64,000 nt of DNA, from NCBI GenBank assembly GCA_008933705.1, contig WBUN01000024.1:1-64000 (forward strand), in the 5' to 3' direction. Below the pieces are notes generated by a model. That model did no database searches and was not told where the DNA came from. It saw nothing but the letters and a program-made list of their open reading frames with translations. Below, in pieces: positions 53,624-62,921 of this stretch (the stretch's first letter is position 1; the number at the start of each line of letters is the position of its first letter). The position numbers were made by a program, and so were the translations under genes. This DNA comes from Hyphomicrobiaceae bacterium. Lineage in GTDB: Bacteria; Pseudomonadota; Alphaproteobacteria; Rhizobiales; Hyphomicrobiaceae.

Positions 53624-54904
53624 TCAACGCTTGCGGGTGACCGCATCGACGATAACGGCTTGGCCCTCGGTCAGATTGCCCTTCAGCACCTCGGCGCGCC
53701 TGCCGTCGCTCGCTCCAACCGTCACGGGCAGCGCCGACGGCTGGCCGTCGCGCAGCACCCACACGGTCCGGTTTGCTCCCGTTTCCTCGCGCGGGCTCGC
53801 GGAGCGGAAGCTCGGCATGCCCGGCAGCAGCTTCCGCAGAAAACTGCTGCTCTGCCCGGAGTTCGTCTCGGCCGGCGGCTGGAAGCGCAGCGCCGTGTTG
53901 GGCACGAGCAGCGCATGCTCGACGCGCTGTACCGTAATCTCTGCGGTTGCCGTCATGCCCGGCCGCAGCAGCAGCTCCGAGTTGTCGGTGCTGAGCACGG
54001 CTTTGTAGGTCACGACACCTTGCACGACCTCCGAGCCGTAACGAAGCTCGCGGATCTGTGCCGAGAATTTCCGGTCCGGGTAGGCGTCCACCGCGAAGGT
54101 CGCCTTCTGCCCCTCCTTCACCTTGCCCACGTCGGCTTCGTCAACATCAACCTGGACTTCCATCTGCCTCAGGTCCTCGGCAATGGAGAAGAGAACAGGC
54201 GCCTGCAGGGACGACGCGACCGTCTGCCCCGGATCGACGTTACGCTTGAGCACGACGCCGTTGATGGGAGAGGTGATCCTGGCTTTCGCCAGATTCGTCT
54301 CGTTGAGCTTGAGCTCGGCCCGCGCCACGCCGACATCGGCCCGGGCGCTCGCCAACGCCGCTACAGCACGATCATGCGCGGCACGGGCCGTATCGAGGTC
54401 GAGCACTGAAATCACTTTTCGCTCTGCCAGCTCCGTCTTTCTCGTCAGGTCCCGCTGCTTCTCGAGCCGCGTCGCCTCGACCTCCTCCACCTTGGCCTCG
54501 GCGGCCGTCAACCGGGCCCGCGAGCTTTCCACGGTGGCAACCAGCTTGTCGGTGTCGAGCTCCGCCAAGATCTGCCCGACCTTGACCTCGCTGTTGAAAT
54601 CCACATTGACTTTGCGCACCGTTCCCGAGAGCTCGCTCGAGATGTCGACCTGGTTCGTGGGCTGCACGGAGCCAGTGGCCGTGACGACCACCGTCAGGTC
54701 GCCGCGCGTGGCGGGCTCCGTCGTATAGCGCACCGTAGCCGCCGACCGGCTGGACAAGACGAGCCACAGCGAGATCGTCAGAAGGGCGATGCCAACGGCG
54801 CCGAAGATCGCCAACCGGCGGCGCGAGGGGTGCTGGCTCGTTGAGCCCAGGCCCAGCACCTTCTCGATCCTCAAGAGCTGCTGCGGTTTGATCGGCTTGT
54901 TCAA
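53624..54904 (-). CDS. MacA-like periplasmic adaptor (HlyD/RND membrane-fusion protein)
   Basis: 426 aa. A cytoplasmic N-terminus of about 30 residues, one membrane segment (L-A-I-F-G-A-V-G-I-A-L-L, about 29-50), then a barrel-sandwich region with D-I-S-S-E-L-S-G-T-V, a long coiled-coil hairpin (about 125-210), and the return lipoyl half I-T-S-P-I-N-G-V-V. It links the ABC permease to an outer-membrane channel. FNR-type box 7 is centred 65 bases before the start, giving a predicted transcription start near 54928. Confidence 0.94.
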   Translation of the reverse strand: MNKPIKPQQLLRIEKVLGLGSTSQHPSRRRLAIFGAVGIALLTISLWLVLSSRSAATVRYTTEPATRGDLTVVVTATGSVQPTNQVDISSELSGTVRKVNVDFNSEVKVGQILAELDTDKLVATVESSRARLTAAEAKVEEVEATRLEKQRDLTRKTELAERKVISVLDLDTARAAHDRAVAALASARADVGVARAELKLNETNLAKARITSPINGVVLKRNVDPGQTVASSLQAPVLFSIAEDLRQMEVQVDVDEADVGKVKEGQKATFAVDAYPDRKFSAQIRELRYGSEVVQGVVTYKAVLSTDNSELLLRPGMTATAEITVQRVEHALLVPNTALRFQPPAETNSGQSSSFLRKLLPGMPSFRSASPREETGANRTVWVLRDGQPSALPVTVGASDGRRAEVLKGNLTEGQAVIVDAVTRKR

Positions 54905-54962
54905 GGTGCGGGGCCCTCACGGCTGCGTACCCCTCATCAAGCGTTCTCAAGGCCCGAGGGCA

Positions 54963-54976
54963 TTGACAGCGATCAA
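54963..54976. promoter_or_regulatory. FNR/FixK-type box 7
   Basis: TTGAC-AGCG-ATCAA, upstream of the macA-like gene (minus strand). It is the last box in the series; tRNA-Ser lies about 90 bases further. Confidence 0.7.
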
Positions 54977-55066
54977 GGAATTTTCCGGCAGCGCCGAGTG
55001 CCAGCGCGCTACCTGTGTCTCAGGGACAAACTGTCGCCATGTCTCCGGGCCGGACAGCAACAGTAT

Positions 55067-55156
55067 TGGCGGAGAGGGTGGGATTCGAACCCACGATACC
55101 CTTGCGAGTATGCCGCATTTCGAGTGCGGTGCTTTCAACCACTCAGCCACCTCTCC
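55067..55156 (-). tRNA. tRNA-Ser (anticodon CGA)
   Basis: 90 nt including an encoded CCA end. Acceptor stem GGAGAGG/CCTCTCC with G discriminator, D arm G-TGGCTGAGTGG, anticodon stem CCGCA/TGCGG with loop CTCGAAA (anticodon CGA, codon UCG), a long variable arm typical of serine tRNAs (CATACTCGCAAGGGTATC), and T arm GTGGG-TTCGAAT-CCCAC. All stems pair without mismatch as far as read. Confidence 0.97.
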
Positions 55157-55549
55157 GAAGCAAGCGCGATCCGTGAAACGCGTGGCTGAAACGGATCGTT
55201 TGCGCCCGGCGCTCGTGACACCGACGCCGCAGCGGGTGCGACCTCATAGGGGAAGCGCGCTGCGAGGGCAAGTCAGGACCAAGAACGCTCCTGCAGGGCG
55301 CACAGGCCGGCGCGGCGGCAGGCGGATGGGGCACCGCTGAGCAACAGGGGCAGAGGCTTGCTGGGTCCCCCACCAGTCTGGCTTGGGCCCTCGCAAGGAG
55401 GGCGCCGCTGCAACCGGCGCTTCCCGCGTTGACTTTGGCGGCCTAGTCGATGATATTGCGCCGCAATTGGGCGCGGCTGCCGTATCAGCCGGCGCGCGAT
55501 GCCGCCCGTCGCCGTGGCGCGGGGCAAGAAATTTCGAAGGAAATCAAAG
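55157..55549. other. Intergenic region between tRNA-Ser and rplU
   Basis: 393 bases without a convincing gene. It holds the tRNA-Ser promoter region (not resolved) and a good promoter for rplU at 55429-55457. The rplU leader downstream of that promoter is about 85 bases long and includes a small GCGCC/GGCGC stem; no known ribosomal-protein leader motif was recognised. Confidence 0.6.
55429..55457 (+). promoter_or_regulatory. Candidate sigma-70 promoter of rplU-rpmA
   Basis: TTGACT at 55429-55434, a 17-base spacer and GATATT at 55452-55457. This is close to consensus and 92 bases before the rplU start. Confidence 0.6.
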
Positions 55550-55864
55550 ATGTACGCTGTCATTAAGACCGGCGGCAAGCAGTATCGTGTGGCCACCGAG
55601 GACGTCCTGACGATCGAAAAGATCGCTGGCGACGCCGGATCGACGGTGGAGTTCACCGAAGTGCTGATGCTGGCAGGGTCCGGCGAGCCCAAGATCGGCA
55701 AGCCGATGATCTCCGGTGCAAAGGTCACCGCCGAGGTGGTCGAGCAGGGGCGCGCGCCCAAGGTCATCGCCTTCAAGAAGCGCCGGCGCAAGAATTCGCG
55801 CCGCAAGCGCGGCCACCGTCAGGAGCAGACGACGGTGCGCATCAAGGAAATCATCGGCGCCTGA
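55550..55864 (+). CDS. rplU: 50S ribosomal protein L21
   Basis: 104 aa from ATG 55550 with GAAGGA upstream. It starts M-Y-A-V-I-K-T-G-G-K-Q-Y-R-V, the universal L21 N-terminus, and has the basic K-K-R-R-R-K-N-S-R-R-K-R-G-H-R motif that contacts 23S rRNA. The standard length is about 103. It is followed by rpmA after 34 bases, the conserved arrangement. Confidence 0.98.
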   Translation: MYAVIKTGGKQYRVATEDVLTIEKIAGDAGSTVEFTEVLMLAGSGEPKIGKPMISGAKVTAEVVEQGRAPKVIAFKKRRRKNSRRKRGHRQEQTTVRIKEIIGA

Positions 55865-55898
55865 GCGCGGCCGGCCTCGAGCTTAAGGAACAGGTGAG

Positions 55899-56174
55899 AT
55901 GGCACACAAGAAGGCAGGCGGCTCTTCACGCAACGGCCGCGATACAGCCGGGCGACGCCTCGGCATCAAGAAGTATGGTGGTGAGCACGTGCTTGCCGGC
56001 AACATCCTGGCACGCCAGCGCGGCACCAAGTGGCACCCCGGCGCCAATGTCGGCATGGGCACGGACCACACGCTGTTCGCCAAGGCCGAAGGGCATGTGG
56101 AGTTTGCCACCAAGAGCAACGGCCGCATCTACATCTCGGTCAAGCCGACGGAAAAGGCCGGCGCCGCAGAATAG
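55899..56174 (+). CDS. rpmA: 50S ribosomal protein L27
   Basis: 91 aa. It starts [15 protein letters not shown], whose N-terminal tail reaches the peptidyl-transferase centre, then [12 protein letters not shown] and [11 protein letters not shown]. The mature start is direct, without the N-terminal extension processed in Firmicutes. A strong hairpin follows the stop. Confidence 0.99.
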   Translation: MAHKKAGGSSRNGRDTAGRRLGIKKYGGEHVLAGNILARQRGTKWHPGANVGMGTDHTLFAKAEGHVEFATKSNGRIYISVKPTEKAGAAE

Positions 56175-56212
56175 GGCAGCCGCGTCCTTCAGGCTCCAGC
56201 CGCGGGATCATT

Positions 56213-56240
56213 ACGGGGAGATGGGCCGCCATCTCCCCGT
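56213..56240. terminator. Perfect 12-base hairpin after rpmA
   Basis: ACGGGGAGATGG pairs fully with CCATCTCCCCGT around the loop GCCG. It lies 39 bases after the rpmA stop and before the GNAT gene. It is followed by GC-rich sequence rather than a T-run, so it may be a terminator, an mRNA-stabilising 3' end or both. Confidence 0.6.
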
Positions 56241-56327
56241 CGCCGTTCCAATTTGCAACGTGCCGCAGCGGCCTGCTGCCGCCCAAGGGGATTGACGGAG
56301 CCATCGGGCCTCGGCTCTGCTGTGCTC

Positions 56328-57978
<1,651 letters not shown>

Positions 57979-58290
57979 GGAAAGCCTCCGAAGGCAGCCG
58001 CTTCCTTGTCCACAGGCCTCGCACCGACTGTCCGTGCACTATCCGATCTGCCCCAAAAAGTCGCAGGCTGCGGTTACCAAGGCCATGATCTTCTGCCTGA
58101 ATTTGTTTGCAAGATAGCGGAGAAAAAGTATTGTGCGCCTGGGGTTGCGTGGAACTCGGTTTGCATGACGGCGCTTCGATGCCGAAGCCGTCGCATTTCC
58201 GCCGTCCCACGCCGCTCCCATGAACAAGAAGCCACACCGCGGGAACAGCCTGAGGTGCCAAGGGCGTTCGGAGTGAGAGGGAGGTTCAGA

Positions 58291-59451
58291 GTGGTTCGTT
58301 TCGCCGTCGCATGCTTCTGCCTGATCGCGGCCCTGCTGCCTTCGCTACCGGCTGCGGCACAATCGGATGCGTTGATCCTTGCCCAGGCGGCGCCGCGACG
58401 TGCGCAACCCATACCCAACAAGCCCATAACCGAGGACGAGACCGCCAGGGCGGCGCGCATCAACAACTGGACGGTGGGCGTTGCCGGCGGACTGCTCGAG
58501 GGCACCTTCTCCAAGTATGCCGCCGACCTCGGCAAAGCTCTCGACGACGGCGACAACCTCCGTGTCCTGCCAATCGTGACCTACGGGGCGGTCGGCAACG
58601 TCACCGACCTCATCTATCTGAAGGGCGTGGATTTCGGCATCACCTATGCCGATGTGCTGGATCATTTCAAGAACGTCGAGAAGATCCCGGGCATCGAGCG
58701 TCGGGTCAACTACGTCATCCCCATGTTCCAGGGTGAGTTCCACCTGTACGTGCGGCCCGAAATCAAGACCATCCAGGATCTGGCCGGCAAGAAGGTTGGC
58801 TTCAACACCGTCGGCAGCGCCGCCAACTATACCGGCGGCATCGTCTTCGACCGCCTCGGCATCAAGGTCGAAAGGGTGTTCCAGAACAATGCGCTTGCGC
58901 TCGAGGCCATGCGCAGGGGCGAGCTTGCCGGCATCGTGCATGTCGTCGGCAAGCCGAACGACCTGTTCGCCAAGTTCAAGCCCGAGCCGGGCTTTCATTT
59001 CCTGCCGATCGAGTTCTCCGATAAGTTCGCAGACTACTACGTTCCGGCCGAGCTGACGTCTGCGGACTATCCGAACCTGATACCGCAAGGCCAGACCATC
59101 CAGACCATCTCCGTGTCCGCTCTTCTCGCGGTCTACAACTGGAAGCCGGACACGGACCGCTATCGCCGGTGCGTGCGCTTCGTCGAGTATCTGTTCAATC
59201 GCTTCGACAAGTTGCGCCAGTCGCCGTTCCAGCCCGGATGGAAGCAGATCAATCTGGCGGGAACCATCCCCGGCTGGACGCGCTTCCCGCCCGCGCAGGA
59301 GATGGTCGACAGGATTGCTGCGGCACGCGTCAACATAGATCCCGCGCTCGCACGCACGCAGGCAGCCCGCGCGGCGCCGAACAGTCAGGCCGAGCAGGAG
59401 CGGCTGTTCCAGCAATTCCTCGAATGGAGCAGACAACAAAAACGGCAGTGA
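58291..59451 (+). CDS. TAXI-family TRAP transporter substrate-binding protein
   Basis: 386 aa from GTG 58291, chosen because GGGAGG lies six bases before and a clear signal peptide (residues 1-24, ending P-A-A-A-Q) follows; longer frames lack this. The TAXI pattern is visible: V-G-V-A-G-G-L-L-E-G-T-F-S-K-Y-A, F-G-I-T-Y-A-D-V, L-A-G-K-K-V-G-F-N-T-V-G-S-A-A. These periplasmic proteins bind organic acids or amino acids for DctQM-like permeases. No TRAP membrane components are nearby. Confidence 0.88.
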   Translation: MVRFAVACFCLIAALLPSLPAAAQSDALILAQAAPRRAQPIPNKPITEDETARAARINNWTVGVAGGLLEGTFSKYAADLGKALDDGDNLRVLPIVTYGAVGNVTDLIYLKGVDFGITYADVLDHFKNVEKIPGIERRVNYVIPMFQGEFHLYVRPEIKTIQDLAGKKVGFNTVGSAANYTGGIVFDRLGIKVERVFQNNALALEAMRRGELAGIVHVVGKPNDLFAKFKPEPGFHFLPIEFSDKFADYYVPAELTSADYPNLIPQGQTIQTISVSALLAVYNWKPDTDRYRRCVRFVEYLFNRFDKLRQSPFQPGWKQINLAGTIPGWTRFPPAQEMVDRIAAARVNIDPALARTQAARAAPNSQAEQERLFQQFLEWSRQQKRQ

Positions 59452-59545
59452 ACTGCCGCAGGCGCAACAAGGGAAGGCGACGCTGCTGAAGGGGCCAGAT
59501 TACACGTCCGGGGGAAGCTGCAACGAACGGCGTGCGTGGACGCTG

Positions 59546-60346
59546 GTGAGCGGCGCACGGCTGTTTCGCGGCGGCGTTGCGTTTGTCCTAACGACTGCAC
59601 TCGGCGTGGCTCTGATGGCCGCTTCGGGTGGCGGGCCTGCAGGCTGGATTCGCCTCGCGCAGGCGCAGCAGGGCACGCGCGACGTCCTCGTCGTGGCGGC
59701 GATCGTGCATGCGCAGCCTGCCTCCAAGACGCGGCTGCCCATCCAGATCAGCTCCCAGGCGACGCCACCGAAGAACAGCTTCGTTCGCGTGCGCGGCCTG
59801 CCGTTGGCGGCATCCTTATCCGATGGCTATGCCGTTGCGCCGGGGGCCTGGGCCGTACCATTGGCAGCACTGCCCGGCTTGAACGTCATCCTGCCGGTGG
59901 GGCTGCAGGGTTCCTCGGAAATCACCGTAAGCCTTGTGAGCATCGAGGGCACGGTGCTCGCCGAGGCAAGGACGATATTGTCCATCGGTGCGCCCCCCGC
60001 GCCGGCAAGCTCACAACCAACGCCGGCCGCGAACGCGCCTGCCGTTCCCTTGCTCTCGCCTGCTGAGCGCGAACGGGCGCTTGGCCTGCACGCCAAGGGC
60101 CAGGAGCAACTGGAACGCGGCAGCGTTTATGCAGCCCGCAAGTTCTTCGAGAAGGCCGCCGAAGCCGGTTTGTCGCAGAGCGCGGTCGCTCTTGCCGCGA
60201 CGTACGATCCCAACGAGCTCGCCAAGCTCAAGGTCATCGGCCTGCAGCCCGATGTCGACGCGGCGCGCAAGTGGTACGAGAGGGCGCGCGAACTCGGCGC
60301 GGCGGAAGCTGCCGAACGGCTCCGCCTGCTTCAGGCCGTACGATGA
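59546..60346 (+). CDS. Exported protein with SEL1/TPR-like C-terminus, function unknown
   Basis: 266 aa from GTG 59546. A signal peptide (about 1-41, L-A-Q-A-Q-Q at the end) precedes a beta-rich middle (residues 45-150) containing N-S-F-V-R-V-R-G-L-P, a Pro/Ala linker and a C-terminal helical region with R-A-L-G-L-H-A-K-G-Q-E-Q-L and A-R-K-W-Y-E-R-A-R-E-L-G-A-A-E-A, which resembles SEL1-like repeats. Family not recognised. It follows the TAXI protein on the same strand and is convergent with the bamA-like gene. Confidence 0.75.
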   Translation: MSGARLFRGGVAFVLTTALGVALMAASGGGPAGWIRLAQAQQGTRDVLVVAAIVHAQPASKTRLPIQISSQATPPKNSFVRVRGLPLAASLSDGYAVAPGAWAVPLAALPGLNVILPVGLQGSSEITVSLVSIEGTVLAEARTILSIGAPPAPASSQPTPAANAPAVPLLSPAERERALGLHAKGQEQLERGSVYAARKFFEKAAEAGLSQSAVALAATYDPNELAKLKVIGLQPDVDAARKWYERARELGAAEAAERLRLLQAVR

Positions 60347-60389
60347 GCGGCAGTCAGCGGGCGGCGCCGACAAGCGGCCAATCCACCGA

Positions 60390-62765
60390 TCAGAAGGGCG
60401 ACAGGCCGAAACTCCACGGCTGCGTCTTGTCGGATGACTGCTTGAGGATCGGATAGGCGTAGTCGACACGGAGCGCGCCGATGGGCGAGGCCCACGCCAG
60501 CCCGGTGCCGACAGAAGCGCGCATGGCCGGCGTGTTGCCGGCAAGGCCCGGCAGGGATGCGGCCGTATTGTTGACACCCCAGATGGAACCGGCGTCGATG
60601 AAGACGGCGCCGCGCAGGCCGATGTCCTGCGGCACACCCGGAATGTTGAACAGCACCTCGGCCGTCGTGGCGTAGAACATCTTGCCGCCGAGCGCGTCCC
60701 TGTTGGCGCTCAGCATGTCGCGCGGCCCGAGACCGGCGGGCGCAAAGCCACGCACCGACTCGCTGCCCCTGTAGAACAGATCGAGCAGGCGCACGTCCTG
60801 CCCACCCCATCCGGAAATGATGCCGCCGGCGGCACGGCCGACGCCAGTGATCCCCTCGCTGACCGGGTAGTAGACCCGCGCGTCGCCGACGGAACGGATG
60901 TAGCGGACATCGCCGCCGAGCCCTGCTAGATCTTGCGTCAGGGTGTAGTAGACGCCCGATGAAGGCGCCTTCTTGCTGTCGCGCGTGTCGTAGATGATGC
61001 CGTAGCCAACCGAGGATGTGTAGTAGGCATTGGACGCGGCACCCGGATATCCGGCTGCCTCGCGGATTGCAGCCGAGGCGCTGGGGCCCACGTCGTAGAT
61101 CTGGTTGCGCACCAGCGTGTAGTTGACGCTGGCGGACCACTGGTCGTTGATCGGATAGCCGAAACGCACGTCTCCGCCGACCTTGCGGCTTTTGTAGGAA
61201 GCCTGCCTCGTGTAGTCGACGTCCTTGTAGAGCAGGTCGAAACCGGCCGAGAGGTCCGTGCCGAGAAAGCGCGGCTCGGTGAAGCCGATATCGGCTTGCA
61301 GCCTCTTCTCGCCGCCAGCGAGCTTGACGCGCAGCCACTGGCCATTGCCGAGCAGATTCCGCTCGGTGAGCGAGATGTCGCCTACCACACCTTCGGAGGT
61401 CGAGTAGCCGACCCCGTAGGACAGCTCGCGGGTGTCGTCCTCGACGACTTCGAGCGTCACCACCGCACGGTCGGGCACGGAGCCCGTCTTGTGCTTCAGG
61501 GCCACGCTCTTGAAGAAGCCGAGCGCCTTCACCCGCTGGCGGCCACGCTCCAGAAGCACGGCGTTGACGGCATCGCCCTCGGCGACGCGAAACGTGCGGC
61601 GGATGACGGTATCCTTGGTCCTGGTGTTGCCGACGATGTCGATGCGCTCGACATAAACGCGCGGGCCCTCGTCGATGCGGAACTTCACGCCGATCGTGTG
61701 GGCAGCGACGTCGCGCACCGGCACAGGGCGCACCCGAGCGAACGGCTTGCCCTGCTCGCTCAGCGCCAGCGTCATCTGCTCAGCCGATCTGGAGATCGCC
61801 TCCTCGCTGTAGCGGGCGCCGGGCTTGACCTCGGCAAGGCCTTCGAGAGCCGCCGTGTCGACCCCGGGCAAGCTCGATTCGACAGTTGCCGGCGAAAATG
61901 AGAAGCGATCGCCTTCCTCGACGGAGAAGGTGACCGTGTATCCCGTTCCGTCCGCGTTCTTGACCGCTTCGGCGCTAGGCACACGCGCGTCGGGGAAGCC
62001 GTTCTTCAGATAGAAGCGGCGCAACAGGTCCTTGTCATGGTCGATGCGCTCGGGATCATAGAATGCCGCAGACTTGAGGATATCGAACCAACCGGACTGG
62101 CTGGTGGAGATGACATCGCGCAGCTGAGCGTCGGTGAATGAGCGGTTGCCGACGAAGGTGATGGCGTCGATCTTGGTCACCTGGCCTTCCGCGATGACGA
62201 ACACGACGTCGACTCGGCCGCTGCCGCGATCGGCGGTCTTGGGCTCGACAGTGGTCAAAAGGCGCCCTTGCCGCCGATACAGCTCTCGCAGGCGCACGGC
62301 ATCAGCGTGCGCCTTAGCCTCGGTGAACCGCATCTTCGGCTTGAGCTGCACCTGCGCCTCGAGCTTGGTCTTGTCGATCGCGCTCGCGCCTTCGAAGGAG
62401 ATGGCGCCGACAACCGGGTTCTCCACCACCGTTACGACGAGCACGGTCCCGCGGCGGTCGATGCGCACGTCGGAGAACAGGCCGGTCGCGAACAATGCCT
62501 TCAAGGACTGGTCGACCTTGGCGGCGTCGTAGGGACCGCCCTTGGAGACGAGCAACCTGGAGCGGACGGTCTCCGGACCGACGGAGCGATTGCCGGCGAT
62601 CTCGATGGCACTGATGACGTCGGCAGCCCAAGCCGAGGGGGCGCCAGAGACGGCGAGCGTGGCGCCTGCCGCGATGAGCAGGCAAAGGATTGCGCACAGC
62701 CGCGTCATGCCCGCACGCGACGGTGCGGCGTGGCAGCAACGGCGGGCCCAGCGCAGACTACGCAT
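60390..62765 (-). CDS. BamA/Omp85-family outer-membrane assembly protein
   Basis: 791 aa from ATG 62765 (AGGACGG upstream; ATG 62708 begins a tighter signal peptide and is a good alternative). After the signal peptide come five POTRA-like repeats (about 50-400), beginning I-E-I-A-G-N-R-S-V-G and including I-D-I-V-G-N-T-R-T-K-D, then the 16-strand barrel domain with the V-R-G-F motif in S-E-S-V-R-G-F-A-P-A-G. The neighbours rseP, lpxD and fabZ that usually flank bamA are absent, so it could be a second Omp85 copy. The very C-terminal aromatic is F. Confidence 0.9.
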   Translation of the reverse strand: MRSLRWARRCCHAAPSRAGMTRLCAILCLLIAAGATLAVSGAPSAWAADVISAIEIAGNRSVGPETVRSRLLVSKGGPYDAAKVDQSLKALFATGLFSDVRIDRRGTVLVVTVVENPVVGAISFEGASAIDKTKLEAQVQLKPKMRFTEAKAHADAVRLRELYRRQGRLLTTVEPKTADRGSGRVDVVFVIAEGQVTKIDAITFVGNRSFTDAQLRDVISTSQSGWFDILKSAAFYDPERIDHDKDLLRRFYLKNGFPDARVPSAEAVKNADGTGYTVTFSVEEGDRFSFSPATVESSLPGVDTAALEGLAEVKPGARYSEEAISRSAEQMTLALSEQGKPFARVRPVPVRDVAAHTIGVKFRIDEGPRVYVERIDIVGNTRTKDTVIRRTFRVAEGDAVNAVLLERGRQRVKALGFFKSVALKHKTGSVPDRAVVTLEVVEDDTRELSYGVGYSTSEGVVGDISLTERNLLGNGQWLRVKLAGGEKRLQADIGFTEPRFLGTDLSAGFDLLYKDVDYTRQASYKSRKVGGDVRFGYPINDQWSASVNYTLVRNQIYDVGPSASAAIREAAGYPGAASNAYYTSSVGYGIIYDTRDSKKAPSSGVYYTLTQDLAGLGGDVRYIRSVGDARVYYPVSEGITGVGRAAGGIISGWGGQDVRLLDLFYRGSESVRGFAPAGLGPRDMLSANRDALGGKMFYATTAEVLFNIPGVPQDIGLRGAVFIDAGSIWGVNNTAASLPGLAGNTPAMRASVGTGLAWASPIGALRVDYAYPILKQSSDKTQPWSFGLSPF

Positions 62766-62921
62766 CAACCGTCCTGGCTCCGGAACGCATGAGCGTGCGC
62801 AGAGAGAGCCCCCTTCGCGCACCACCCGGCCGGCGAGGCATTCCCCCCGACCTCAAGTAACTGAGCTAGAACGACATTACGGCGAGATTCCGCACGCCGA
62901 CGGACGCCAAGGTCCCATATT

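Noticed and set aside
31033-55156. Mobile genomic island inserted at tRNA-Ser
   Set aside because: The FNR-box block ends next to tRNA-Ser, but I saw no integrase gene, no repeat of the tRNA 3' end near 31 kb and no clear change in base composition.
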